Positions 1 to 7,781 of a DNA stretch of 25,051 nt are shown here, one piece after another. Source of the stretch: Sva-07 sp035527095 (lineage in GTDB: Bacteria; Actinomycetota; Acidimicrobiia; Acidimicrobiales; Ilumatobacteraceae); assembly GCA_035527095.1 (NCBI GenBank), contig DATLBC010000098.1, forward strand, positions 1 to 25,051, read 5' to 3'. The notes beneath the pieces were generated by a model. That model saw only the letters and a program-made list of their open reading frames with translations. It had not been told where the DNA came from and made no database searches. The first letter of the stretch is position 1, and each line of letters opens with the position of its first letter. The position numbers were made by a program, and so were the translations under genes.

Positions 1-1224
1 AGCGGCGGTCTGGAGTCGGCCGTTCTCGAAGCCGGCCATCTGGTAGTAGAAGCCCTTGCCGAGCCCGTCCTCCATGCCGACCTGGTTCTCGGCGGGCACC
101 CACCAGTCCTCGAGCGCGATCTCGTACGAGTGCATGCCGCGATAGCCGATCGTGTCGATCGGACGGCCTTCCATCTTCCCGGTGCGCGTTGCGCCGTCGA
201 TATCCACTGGATCCTGCGTGAGCTCGAAGCCGTGGCTGTCGCCGCGCGGCTTCGGCACGATGAACAGCGACAGACCTCGGTGGGTCTTCGAACGGTCGGG
301 ATCGGTGCGGGCGAGCAGCGTGAGGGCGTCGGCTCGGGCGCCGAACGTGCACCACGTCTTGACGCCGTTGATCACCCAGCCGGCCTCGCCGTTCGGGCCC
401 GGCGCCGGCGTCGCGGTGACCTTGATGCCCGCGACGTCGCTGCCGTAGTCGGGCTCGGTGACCGCAACAGCTGGCATCACCTCGGCAGTCGCCAGCTTCG
501 GCAGCCACGTCTGCTTCTGCTCCTCGGTGCCGCCCTTCACCAGGGCGCGGGTGAGGATCTCCGGGCGGGTGATCAACGAACCGCCGATGCCGAGGCTGGC
601 CTTCGACAGTTCCTCGGTCGCGACGACCATTGCGATGTACTCCGAGTCACCACCCTCGCTGAAGCCGCCGTACTCCGCCGGCACGCTCAGCCCGAACGCG
701 CCCAGTTCGGCCATCCCGCTGATGATCTCCTCGGGGACGTCGCCGTTGGTGCGGTGCACGTGCTCGGCATGCGGTGCGATCACGTTCGCCGCGAATGATC
801 CGAACGTGTCGGCCACCATCTCCATGTCGTCGTCGAGGTGGTTCGGCCCGGCCTGGTCGGCGAGCGACGCGAGGAACTCAGGTGCGCGGAACTGCGAGAC
901 GAACGCGTGCGTGTTGCCCAGCGCATCGCGCTCGACACCCCATGCCTCCTCGCGGCCGAGAATCTTGCCGGCGAGGTCGTGCAGCATGTCGGCTGCGAAT
1001 GCACACGTGATCTTCGCCTCGACCTCGCCCTTTGCGCCGTAGTCGAGCAGCGATCGGGCCGTGGCCACACCGGAAGCGGCGTGAGCGATGTCGTAGGCCA
1101 ACACCTGGTGCTCGTCGGGCCCGCCCGATGCGGCGAGCTGACGCACGGCCTTGCCGACGACCCGGTCGGCGAGATCGATGGCATCGGCGGCAGCAGGAAG
1201 GTCGGGAGCGGCGATCGCAGTCAT
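1..1224 (-). CDS. mcd: (2S)-methylsuccinyl-CoA dehydrogenase-like flavoprotein, C-terminus off the window
   Basis: The ATG at 1224 opens a frame of 408 codons that is still open at base 1, so the last quarter is missing. Residues about 150-400 have the acyl-CoA dehydrogenase fold: AFGLSVPAEYGG (176-187), the substrate/FAD motif AVTEPDYGSDVAG (254-266) and WCTFGARAD (291-299). In front lies an extra helical domain of about 140 residues, with HQVLAYDIAHAA (39-50), DYGAKGEVEAK (61-71) and EEAWGVERD (92-100). From memory of the family, this extension and these motifs match actinobacterial methylsuccinyl-CoA dehydrogenase (about 550 residues), which oxidises (2S)-methylsuccinyl-CoA to mesaconyl-CoA in the ethylmalonyl-CoA pathway of acetyl-CoA assimilation. 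A mesaconyl-CoA hydratase-like gene at the other window edge supports this. No Shine-Dalgarno is seen; a TANNNT box 7 bases upstream suggests a leaderless transcript. A generic acyl-CoA dehydrogenase is the alternative. Confidence 0.85.
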   Translation of the reverse strand, partial: MTAIAAPDLPAAADAIDLADRVVGKAVRQLAASGGPDEHQVLAYDIAHAASGVATARSLLDYGAKGEVEAKITCAFAADMLHDLAGKILGREEAWGVERDALGNTHAFVSQFRAPEFLASLADQAGPNHLDDDMEMVADTFGSFAANVIAPHAEHVHRTNGDVPEEIISGMAELGAFGLSVPAEYGGFSEGGDSEYIAMVVATEELSKASLGIGGSLITRPEILTRALVKGGTEEQKQTWLPKLATAEVMPAVAVTEPDYGSDVAGIKVTATPAPGPNGEAGWVINGVKTWCTFGARADALTLLARTDPDRSKTHRGLSLFIVPKPRGDSHGFELTQDPVDIDGATRTGKMEGRPIDTIGYRGMHSYEIALEDWWVPAENQVGMEDGLGKGFYYQMAGFENGRLQTAA

Positions 1225-1231
1225 GGTGCAG

Positions 1232-1248
1232 ACGTTACTGGCCGGTAA
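1232..1248 (-). promoter_or_regulatory. Leaderless -10 box overlapped by a TetR-like palindrome, upstream of mcd
   Basis: On the minus strand TAACGT (1237-1232) lies exactly 7 bases before the mcd ATG, which fits a leaderless actinobacterial promoter. It overlaps a 14-bp near-perfect palindrome, TTACCGGCCAGTAA (1248-1235), with one mismatched pair. TTAC...GTAA palindromes of this size are typical of TetR-family regulators of acyl-CoA metabolism. A repressor here would cover the -10. Which regulator binds is unknown. Confidence 0.5.
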
Positions 1249-1283
1249 TCGGTCCGGCCATTTGAGCCGCTGGTCGCGGATCG

Positions 1284-1301
1284 CGTGACATTGGCGTCAC
1301 G
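1284..1301. promoter_or_regulatory. Inverted repeat CGTGAC-N6-GTCACG in the divergent mcd/LOG gap
   Basis: Perfect 6-bp arms are separated by 6 bases, 35 bases before the LOG-gene start and 60 bases before mcd. An 18-bp dyad between divergent genes is a plausible operator. There is no direct evidence for a binding protein. Confidence 0.35.
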
Positions 1302-1335
1302 TTGGGCTCGGCACCGTGTGACGCATGATGTGGTG

Positions 1336-1905
1336 ATGGCGAGCATCTGCGTGTTCTGTGGTTCGAGTTCGGGGTCGGATCCAGTGTTCGTCGAGACGGC
1401 GCGTTCGCTCGGCTCGGCGATCGCCGGAGACGGGCACCGACTCGTCTACGGCGGAGGACACGTCGGCTTGATGGGGGTGGTGGCCGACGCCGCGCTGGCC
1501 GGCGATGGATCGGTCATCGGCGTGATGACCGAGCAGCTCGTGGCGGCCGAAGTGGCGCACCTGGGGCTGACCGACCTCGAGGTCACCTCCAGCATGCATG
1601 CGCGCAAAGCGCGCATGGCCGAGATCTCCGATGGCGTGATCGTGCTGCCCGGTGGCTTCGGAACCCTGGATGAGGCATTCGAGATGATCACCTGGAATCA
1701 GCTGGGCCTGGTTGCGGTTCCGGTCGTGTTCCTCGACATCGCGGGCTACTTCGCGCCGTTGTTCGACTTCATCGACGCCTCGGTTGCGACGGGGTTCGTC
1801 AGCTCTGCGAATGCTGCGCTCGCACGCCGGGCCTCGACCGTCGACGGTGCGATCGGATTGGCGGTCTCGACGCCCGATGAGTACACCCCGAAGTGGCTCG
1901 CATGA
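1336..1905 (+). CDS. LOG-family cytokinin riboside 5'-monophosphate phosphoribohydrolase (TIGR00730)
   Basis: This 189-residue Rossmann-fold protein has the full LOG signature: a glycine-rich YGGGHVGLMG (38-47), MHARK (87-91) and PGGFGTLDE (105-113, with catalytic Glu113). LOG enzymes release ribose 5-phosphate from N6-modified adenosine monophosphates. Many bacterial members are annotated as putative lysine decarboxylases, which is a historical error. ATG 1336 is chosen because MASICVFCGSS is the usual N-terminus; GTG 1333 is also possible, and an upstream in-frame GTG at 1285 would add 17 unconserved residues. It is convergent with the lipoprotein gene, 21 bases away. No clear Shine-Dalgarno is visible. 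The physiological substrate cannot be told from sequence. Confidence 0.9.
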   Translation: MASICVFCGSSSGSDPVFVETARSLGSAIAGDGHRLVYGGGHVGLMGVVADAALAGDGSVIGVMTEQLVAAEVAHLGLTDLEVTSSMHARKARMAEISDGVIVLPGGFGTLDEAFEMITWNQLGLVAVPVVFLDIAGYFAPLFDFIDASVATGFVSSANAALARRASTVDGAIGLAVSTPDEYTPKWLA

Positions 1906-1926
1906 CGGCAGGCGCAGGTCGCTGGC

Positions 1927-2346
1927 TCAGACGCAGATGCTGCCCGGGGCAGGCACCACGACGCCGTCGGCGCTGATGTCGTAGCGCACCGACTGCTCAC
2001 CGATCATCTGGGCGTCGAGCAACTCCTGCTGACTGCTCGGCACGGCGCCCTCGAGCAGTTCGTAGGTCTCCACTGCGCTTTCGAGCGTCTGGCGATCGAT
2101 GGTGCATGCCGTTGCCTCAGCTTCGCCTGGCGCTCCGGCTGCCACGTCGACGGCGTCACCGATGCTGCCGACGTCGTCGCCGGATGCAGGGGCTGCCGGC
2201 GGGGCAGGCGCGTCACCGACAGCGACCGCGCCGCTCTCGACGGTTGCCGACGTGGACTTCGTGTCGGTGTCATTTGACGACCCGCACGCTGCAAGCGTGG
2301 CGACCACCAGGACGAGGACGAGGGCGGCCAGTCGGCGCTGCGGCAT
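1927..2346 (-). CDS. Small lipoprotein with pseudopilin-like C-terminal segment
   Basis: The 139-residue product begins MPQRR followed by a hydrophobic stretch and a lipobox ending in Cys21 (LAACGSS), so it is predicted to be exported and lipid-anchored. A low-complexity Ala/Gly/Asp/Pro linker follows (about 22-78). Residues about 80-139 contain CTIDRQTLESAVETYELLEG and VPSSQQELLDAQMI. This resembles the post-helix part of type II secretion pseudopilins (a D-x-x-T-x-E-x-A-V-x-x-Y pattern, then P-T/S and a short helix). Known pilins have an N-terminal prepilin peptidase site, which is absent here, so I infer a detached pilin-like domain on a lipid anchor. The function is unknown. It is divergent from the hydrolase gene at 2463. 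Confidence 0.8.
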   Translation of the reverse strand: MPQRRLAALVLVLVVATLAACGSSNDTDTKSTSATVESGAVAVGDAPAPPAAPASGDDVGSIGDAVDVAAGAPGEAEATACTIDRQTLESAVETYELLEGAVPSSQQELLDAQMIGEQSVRYDISADGVVVPAPGSICV

Positions 2347-2449
2347 GGCTGTTCATCGGCATCGAACACGCTCGACTGAAGTGGTTCACGCCGTCACGAT
2401 GTGTTTGGCGCAGCGTGTTCCTCTGACCGAACCGGAACACGGGCGAGCG

Positions 2450-2455
2450 CTAGCG
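2450..2455 (+). promoter_or_regulatory. Candidate leaderless -10 box (TAGCGT) for the hydrolase gene
   Basis: TAGCGT ends 7 bases before the GTG at 2463, and no Shine-Dalgarno is present. The spacing equals that at the mcd and MaoC-gene starts. No convincing -35 is seen. Confidence 0.4.
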
Positions 2456-2462
2456 TCGCTCC

Positions 2463-4214
2463 GTGCGTCGTGTTCTCGCCCTGCTGGCGCTGCTTACCGC
2501 CTCGGCCTGTTCGACGTCACCCGACGTCGTCACGGTGGGCGCTGACCCGGTTGGTGCCGGATCGGCGGTGACACCGGATGCTGGAGACCCACGCCCAGCG
2601 AATCCTGACGTCGGCACGTTGGACTGGAGCCCGTGCGTCGGCCCGGCCGCCGAACTCGCCGACCTCGAGTGCGCCACCTTGACGGTCCCGCGTGATCACG
2701 CTGCGCCCGATGGGGAGACCATCGACATCGCTGTCGCCCGGGCTGCCACAGCCGACGACGACCTACGAATCGGGTCGCTGGTCTTCAACCCGGGTGGTCC
2801 TGGCGGGTCGGGCATCGAGTTCCTCGCCAATGCCGCTGCTGCGGTACCACCCGAGCTCGCCGAGCGCTTCGACCTGGTGTCGTTCGATCCGCGAGGGGTC
2901 GCATCGAGCACGGCGATCGACTGCGAGGCCGACTTCGACGACGACGTGACGCTGCTGGCCGCCGGCGACGACGCCGGCTGGGAGGCGCTCGTCGCCGAAG
3001 CCGAAGGCCGAGCCGACACGTGTACGGCCGACTCGCTGGGCCTCGAGCCGTTCGTGGGTACCAACAGTTCGGCGCGCGACCTCGATGCGCTCCGCGAGGC
3101 GCTGGGCGACGACCAGCTCAGCTACCTCGGATTCTCCTACGGCACCCGTCTCGGCGCGACCTACGCCGAGCTGTTCCCCGATCGTGTGCGAGCACTCGTG
3201 CTCGACGGCGCCGTCAAGCCGACCGATGACCTCGCACTCATCGGTCTCGAACAAGGGCCGGGCTTCGACGCCGCACTGGCGAGTTTCGCCGGGGCATGCG
3301 ACGCCGACACCGATTGCGCCCTCGCCGAGGTCGGCCCGGCCCTCGACGTCTACACCGGGCTGGTCGAGGACATTGCCGCCGCCAGTGGCCTCCCGACCGA
3401 TGACGCTGCTCGCGTGCTGACTCGGGGTGAGCTTCAGCTCGGCGTCGCCGCTGCGCTGTACAGCACTCAGCTCTGGCCGGTGCTCGCCGACGCGTTGTAC
3501 GCGGCTGAGACCGAGCAGAACGGTTCGTTGCTGCAGGTGCTCGCCGACACCTACCTCGGCCGTCGACCCGACGGCACCTACGACAACAGCCAGCTGGCCG
3601 GCCTTGCGATCAACTGCGCCGATGATCCGAGCCGACCTCCGATCGAGGAGGTGCGGAGTCAGGCGGATCAGGGCGCCCAGGCCTCGGTGTACTTCGCCGA
3701 CTTCCTGCGTGCCAGCACCGGCTGTATCGGCACGGCCGACCCGATCGACCCGATCGCGATCGGCCCCGCCGATGGTGCTGCTCCGATTCTGGTCATCGGC
3801 ACCACCGGCGACCCGGCGACGCCGTACCAATGGGCCGTCGAGATGGCCGAGGTGCTGTCGTCGGGCGTGTTGTACACGGTCGAGGCCGAGGGCCACACGG
3901 CGTTCCTCTCCGTGCCATGTGTCGACCAGGTCGTGATCGACTACCTGGTCGATCTGGAGCTGCCCGACGACGGTTCGTCGTGTGCGGCCGAAACGGCTGA
4001 CGACGTGTTCGCGCCGCCGGGGGAGGGAGAGCTCGATCAGGTGATCGCGCTCTTCGACTGCCTACGCGACAACGGTGTCGACCTGCCCGAGATCTCTCTT
4101 GGTGACCTGCTCGCCGACCCCAACGGCGAGGAGTTCCTCGATCTGCTCGACCCGACCGACCTTGCCTTCGCTCAGGCTGCACTCGCCTGCCAGGATCTGA
4201 TCCCGGGCCTCTGA
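2463..4214 (+). CDS. Secreted TAP-family alpha/beta hydrolase (tripeptidyl aminopeptidase-like) with C-terminal Cys-motif tail
   Basis: The 583-residue protein starts at GTG 2463 with a signal peptide ending near Cys16 (ASACSTS), a possible lipoprotein. The oxyanion region is NPGGPGGSG (109-117), the nucleophile is Ser225 in GFSYGT, and the likely acid and base are Asp450 (GTTGDPATPY) and His478 (EGHTAF), the last lying in the TAP-like C-terminal module. This is the architecture of Streptomyces tripeptidyl aminopeptidases and related exported esterases. The substrate (peptide or ester) cannot be fixed. Residues about 525-583 form an extra segment with CLRDNGVDLPE and a late ALACQDL, a Cys-pair motif also seen in many actinobacterial lipoproteins. 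Its stop codon sits in a hairpin shared with the next, convergent gene. Confidence 0.88.
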   Translation: MRRVLALLALLTASACSTSPDVVTVGADPVGAGSAVTPDAGDPRPANPDVGTLDWSPCVGPAAELADLECATLTVPRDHAAPDGETIDIAVARAATADDDLRIGSLVFNPGGPGGSGIEFLANAAAAVPPELAERFDLVSFDPRGVASSTAIDCEADFDDDVTLLAAGDDAGWEALVAEAEGRADTCTADSLGLEPFVGTNSSARDLDALREALGDDQLSYLGFSYGTRLGATYAELFPDRVRALVLDGAVKPTDDLALIGLEQGPGFDAALASFAGACDADTDCALAEVGPALDVYTGLVEDIAAASGLPTDDAARVLTRGELQLGVAAALYSTQLWPVLADALYAAETEQNGSLLQVLADTYLGRRPDGTYDNSQLAGLAINCADDPSRPPIEEVRSQADQGAQASVYFADFLRASTGCIGTADPIDPIAIGPADGAAPILVIGTTGDPATPYQWAVEMAEVLSSGVLYTVEAEGHTAFLSVPCVDQVVIDYLVDLELPDDGSSCAAETADDVFAPPGEGELDQVIALFDCLRDNGVDLPEISLGDLLADPNGEEFLDLLDPTDLAFAQAALACQDLIPGL

Positions 4215-4231
4215 CCCGGCGGGACTCAGAG
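4209..4231. terminator. Putative bidirectional hairpin terminator
   Basis: CTCTGA (4209-4214) pairs perfectly with TCAGAG (4226-4231), and inside it CCC (4215-4217) pairs with GGG (4221-4223). Both stop codons of the convergent genes lie in the stem. There is no strong T-tract on either side, so rho-independent function is uncertain. Confidence 0.45.
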
Positions 4232-6598
4232 CAAGCGCTGCCGGCGCAGGGAGCGCATGGCGAAGTAGCCGAAACACGGTGGCGTATAGAACGTGATCAG
4301 CCGGTAGGTGATCGCCGCCGCCATCGCCGTGGCACTGTCGACGCCGATCGCGACGAAGCCGGCTGTCAGCGCCGCCTCGGTGACGCCGACGCCACCTGGC
4401 ACGGGCATCAGGCCGGCGAACAGGGCCACCGCGACGTTGACGAGAACCACGTCGGCGAATCCGACGTCCTGGCCGAATGCCCGCAGCACGGTGTACATGG
4501 CGAGCGAGAAGAGCAGCTGGACGAGCACGTTCGCGAGGACCACGGAGATCAGACGGGTCGGCGAACTCAGCAGTGGGCCGATCTTGGTCCACGTGGTCTT
4601 GGTGACGGCGACGACCGGGTCGCGGAACTTCGGCACGAGCGCCACGACGGCGACGCCGATCGCGATCGCTGCCAACGCGATCAGGATCAACTGACCATTG
4701 AGGTTGGGAGCCGAGGCACTGATGTCGAGGTTCAGGCTGCCGAACCCGAGCCCGACGATCGCGACGAACAGGCTGATCTGGGCGACGAACCCGGCGACGC
4801 TGTCGAGCCCGCCGACGCCGATGGCGGTGGTGCGATCGAGCCCATTGCGCTGGAAGAAGCGGATGTTGACCGCGACGCGCGCTGCGGTCGACGGCACGGC
4901 GAGGTTGACGAAGGTGATGGCGAACTCGAGCAGCGTGAGACGCCCGAGCGGCACCGGTATCGGGGCCGCCCGCGAGACCGCGAAGGCGCTCGCGACGCGC
5001 GGGACCTGGCCGAGGACGAACGCGAGGAGCAGGATGGCGGGGGTCGCCGAGGTGATCGCATCGATGATCGACTGCAGACCGACGTCTTGGATCGCTCCGA
5101 CGATTCCGTAGAAGACGACGGCGAGCAGCACCCACATGACGACGTTGCCGACCGAGAACCGTCGGATCGTCTGGAGTTCCTGCTCCTCGGCGCCGACGTG
5201 GGCGACGGCAGCCTTGCGCAGGTCGTCGATGTCGAGGTCGACCTCGTCCAACGCCCGACGGGTCGCCGCTGGCATCGCCGCCTGCTGCAGGAACGTGGTC
5301 ATCTCCGTGAGCTGCTCGACGCCCAACGCGGCGGACGCCGACCCGATCGCCCGCTCGGGGCCGACCGCCACTGCGGTGCACGACAGGAGTTGTGCCTCGT
5401 CGAGTTGGCGTGACGTGCTGGCCCAGTCGATCGTGGCCCGGTCGAACCCACCGAAGTGGACGCGACCGTCGGCCACCTGGAGGTCGTCGGGGGTGACGTC
5501 GCCGTGGCGAATGCCCACCTCGTGCAGCCGAGCGAGCGATTGCCAGGCGTCGGCGAGCAGTTCGTCGGTGATGGCGTCGTCGCAGTGCTCGAAGCCCGGC
5601 CCGATGCGTTCCGACACGAACAGCGCATTGCCGCGCTGATCGACTGCTGCCGCGACGAACGGGGCCACCGATGCGCCCTCGCGCTCCGCGAACAGCGTGA
5701 GATACGCCTGGTGTTCGACCTGGTGCTGTCGGTTCACCGTGACGTTGCGTCCTCCCGACCGGTAGAAGACGAGTCGCCAGAGCTTGACGAAGAACTGGCT
5801 GTCCCAGGAGTCGCGTCCGTGGATCTGCACGTCGACGTCCTGGCCGTCGGGCGTGCTCGCTCGGGCGGTGGTGACGCCGTTGCGGACCGTGACGGCGGTC
5901 GGCGTGGCGTCGACGCCGATCGAACGCAGCGATGCGCCGAGATCGTCGAGCGACGGCGTCGCGTCCGGGGATCCGACCACAAGGTGCACCAGCGCCCCTG
6001 CAGCCCAGCCGATCGCCAGGGCGCAGAGCGCTTCGGAGGGTGTCGCCACGCCCAGCACCATCGACGACAGCCAGGCGAGACCGATGAGCCAACGGCCGAC
6101 CTTGCGCAACGGATCGACGAAGTACGGGTTGGCCACGGTGATCGCGGCAGCGCCGGCGGCCAGTGCGAGCGATGGAAACGTCTTGTCGCCGTCAGCGGGC
6201 CCGATGCCCACGAAGATGTTCGGGACGGAATCGTCGACGATCCACCCGACGAGTGCCACGCCCGCCCCCGCGAGCACCATGCTCGCCGTCCAGTCGCGAA
6301 GCAGGGCCCAGCGTTGTCGTGCCAACGCGAGCACGGCGACGACCAGGATCCAGACCTGCACCAAGTCGAACAACGGGCCCCAGACGAAGTCGAACAGCGC
6401 TGGGAGCGCTTCCAACCAGTCGGTGAGTGCCGACTCGAAGTCTCCAGGGTCGCCGACCCGGGCGGCGGTCACGACGATGAGCACGAGCGAGAGCGTGAGC
6501 AGGACGACGTCGGTCGGACGTCGGAAACGCTCGGATGTCGACGGAACAGCGAATGCTCGAGCGCTCAGCGGGCCGGATCGCAGATCCGACACGTGCAC
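4226..6598 (-). CDS. Membrane protein with N-terminal TM domain, degenerate kinase-like domain and UPF0104/LPG-synthase-type flippase domain
   Basis: The 790-residue protein has three parts. Residues about 31-208 hold around six hydrophobic helices. Residues about 215-475 are a soluble kinase-like domain with a VAIK-type lysine (Lys272 in FFVKLW) and a catalytic loop HGDVTPDD (365-372). Residues about 483-780 form an eight-helix UPF0104 domain related to the MprF flippase, with PVPGGVGVTEAA (732-743). The kinase domain looks inactive: the catalytic-loop Asn is Asp372 and the DFG Asp is Gly384 (VHFGGFDRA). It may sense or bind a lipid-linked substrate moved by the flippase domain; that is inference. 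GTG 6598 is the start, without a clear Shine-Dalgarno. A second, shorter UPF0104 protein is encoded at 23541-24869. Confidence 0.85.
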   Translation of the reverse strand: MHVSDLRSGPLSARAFAVPSTSERFRRPTDVVLLTLSLVLIVVTAARVGDPGDFESALTDWLEALPALFDFVWGPLFDLVQVWILVVAVLALARQRWALLRDWTASMVLAGAGVALVGWIVDDSVPNIFVGIGPADGDKTFPSLALAAGAAAITVANPYFVDPLRKVGRWLIGLAWLSSMVLGVATPSEALCALAIGWAAGALVHLVVGSPDATPSLDDLGASLRSIGVDATPTAVTVRNGVTTARASTPDGQDVDVQIHGRDSWDSQFFVKLWRLVFYRSGGRNVTVNRQHQVEHQAYLTLFAEREGASVAPFVAAAVDQRGNALFVSERIGPGFEHCDDAITDELLADAWQSLARLHEVGIRHGDVTPDDLQVADGRVHFGGFDRATIDWASTSRQLDEAQLLSCTAVAVGPERAIGSASAALGVEQLTEMTTFLQQAAMPAATRRALDEVDLDIDDLRKAAVAHVGAEEQELQTIRRFSVGNVVMWVLLAVVFYGIVGAIQDVGLQSIIDAITSATPAILLLAFVLGQVPRVASAFAVSRAAPIPVPLGRLTLLEFAITFVNLAVPSTAARVAVNIRFFQRNGLDRTTAIGVGGLDSVAGFVAQISLFVAIVGLGFGSLNLDISASAPNLNGQLILIALAAIAIGVAVVALVPKFRDPVVAVTKTTWTKIGPLLSSPTRLISVVLANVLVQLLFSLAMYTVLRAFGQDVGFADVVLVNVAVALFAGLMPVPGGVGVTEAALTAGFVAIGVDSATAMAAAITYRLITFYTPPCFGYFAMRSLRRQRLL

Positions 6599-6963
6599 GG
6601 TGTGGTGAGGTGGCCCGTCGCCGTCCGGAGGTCTGTCGTCGAGGTCGATCCACCGAAACTACACGCGTGGTACTCCCTCGGCGTGGGCTCATTCGGGGTG
6701 GGTCGACCTCGACGACAGGGCGCTCGCCGGCGGCGCTTCAAGCCCCGGCGAGTCACCATGGCGCGTGATCGCGAATCGCAACGTGATCGCTCACCCGTGA
6801 GCCCCTGTGACGTCGGCCGCGGCTGATCATCCCAGAGGTGATGGACAGCGCGCCTCGAGCCTGGAGTCATCATCCGAAGCGGCTGATGCGGGCGACTGGT
6901 CGGTGTCGTACGATCCGATGCAATGCATGCGACGGTCTGTCCAGTTATCCGGCCGGTTGCCGC
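6599..6963. other. 365-bp divergent intergenic region
   Basis: No credible gene is seen. It holds a 22-bp imperfect inverted repeat (6633-6718) close to the leftward start, and a TACGAT box at 6909-6914 that could be a -10 for the rightward gene, with a leader of about 43 bases. In-frame ATG/GTG codons upstream of 6964 would encode a Cys- and Arg-rich stretch unlike the rest of the protein. Confidence 0.5.
6633..6718. repeat. 22-bp inverted repeat, 21 of 22 paired, 42-base loop
   Basis: The left arm (6633-6654, beginning CTGTCGTCGAGG) and the right arm (6697-6718, ending CCTCGACGACAG) are reverse complements except for one position that can form G-T. The loop contains a nested 5-bp stem (6662-6666 with 6681-6685). 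It starts 35 bases upstream of the leftward GTG at 6598, so it could fold in the 5' leader of that transcript. Confidence 0.6.
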
Positions 6964-7647
6964 GTGACGACGACCCCTGACGACCTCGGCGGTCGATTGA
7001 CCACGCCGCGCGCTGCGGCGATCGCCGGCGTGCTCTTCGCCGCGCTGATCGGCACATCGACCGCCATGCTCCGGTTGTCCGTGCCGCCAGTGGAAGGTGA
7101 CTCGGGCGAATGGCTCGACTCGAATCAGTACCGGGTCAATCTTGCACTGTGGCTGATTCCCTTCGCAGGCATCGCGTTTCTCTGGTTCATCGGCGTCGTC
7201 CGCGATCGCCTCGGTGATCGCGAGGATCGATTCTTCGCAAGCGTGATGTTCGGAAGCGGGCTGCTGTACCTCGCCATGACCTTCGTTGCTGCGGCGCTGG
7301 CGGTTGCACTGGTGCGGACCTACGAGGCGGCGCCCGAGCAGGTGTTCGAATCCGGCGGCTACGAGTTTGCCCGTGAGGCGGTCTTCGCCTTGACGAACAC
7401 CTTTGGTGTCCGCATGGCCGGCGTCTTCATGCTCTCGACCGGCACGATCTGGATGCGCTCTGGTGCCGTGCCGCGATGGATGGTCGCTCTGACCTACGTC
7501 CTCGCGATTATGCAGGTGTTCGGTCCCGGCATCAGTCTGTGGATGACGCTCGTATTCCCGTTCTGGGTGCTGGTCGTGAGCATCCACTTCCTGCTCGCCG
7601 GGACGGATCCGACCATCCCGGGAGATGAGCGAGCCGGCACGCCCTGA
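6964..7647 (+). CDS. Unrecognised multi-pass membrane protein
   Basis: The 227-residue product from GTG 6964 (MTTTPDDLGGRL) has about six hydrophobic segments, near 17-38, 58-79, 91-117, 148-165, 172-188 and 192-212. A short polar loop at 40-57 contains EGDSGEWLDSNQY. Charged residues cluster between helices (VVRDRLGDREDR, 78-89). I do not recognise a family and assign no function. The start was chosen because upstream in-frame starts (6838, 6841, 6886) would add a Cys/Arg-rich non-membrane stretch. It is convergent with the channel gene. A 7-bp inverted repeat (7631-7637 with 7658-7664) spans its stop codon and could help termination. Confidence 0.75.
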   Translation: MTTTPDDLGGRLTTPRAAAIAGVLFAALIGTSTAMLRLSVPPVEGDSGEWLDSNQYRVNLALWLIPFAGIAFLWFIGVVRDRLGDREDRFFASVMFGSGLLYLAMTFVAAALAVALVRTYEAAPEQVFESGGYEFAREAVFALTNTFGVRMAGVFMLSTGTIWMRSGAVPRWMVALTYVLAIMQVFGPGISLWMTLVFPFWVLVVSIHFLLAGTDPTIPGDERAGTP

Positions 7648-7781
7648 GTTTCGCCGACCGGCTCCCGCGCCCACCGGCACGTTCCGCCCGATCCTGCACA
7701 GATACCAGCCAACCGGTGCGATGCCCAGTGGCGAGAACGTGCTCCCGAAGGTCGGCAAGCTCGCCGGGCCGCGTTGATCGA

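Noticed and set aside
4062..6092. Long Arg-rich minus-strand frame inside the pseudokinase-flippase gene
   Set aside because: Out-of-frame shadow with extreme Arg content; the true frame has membrane helices and family motifs.
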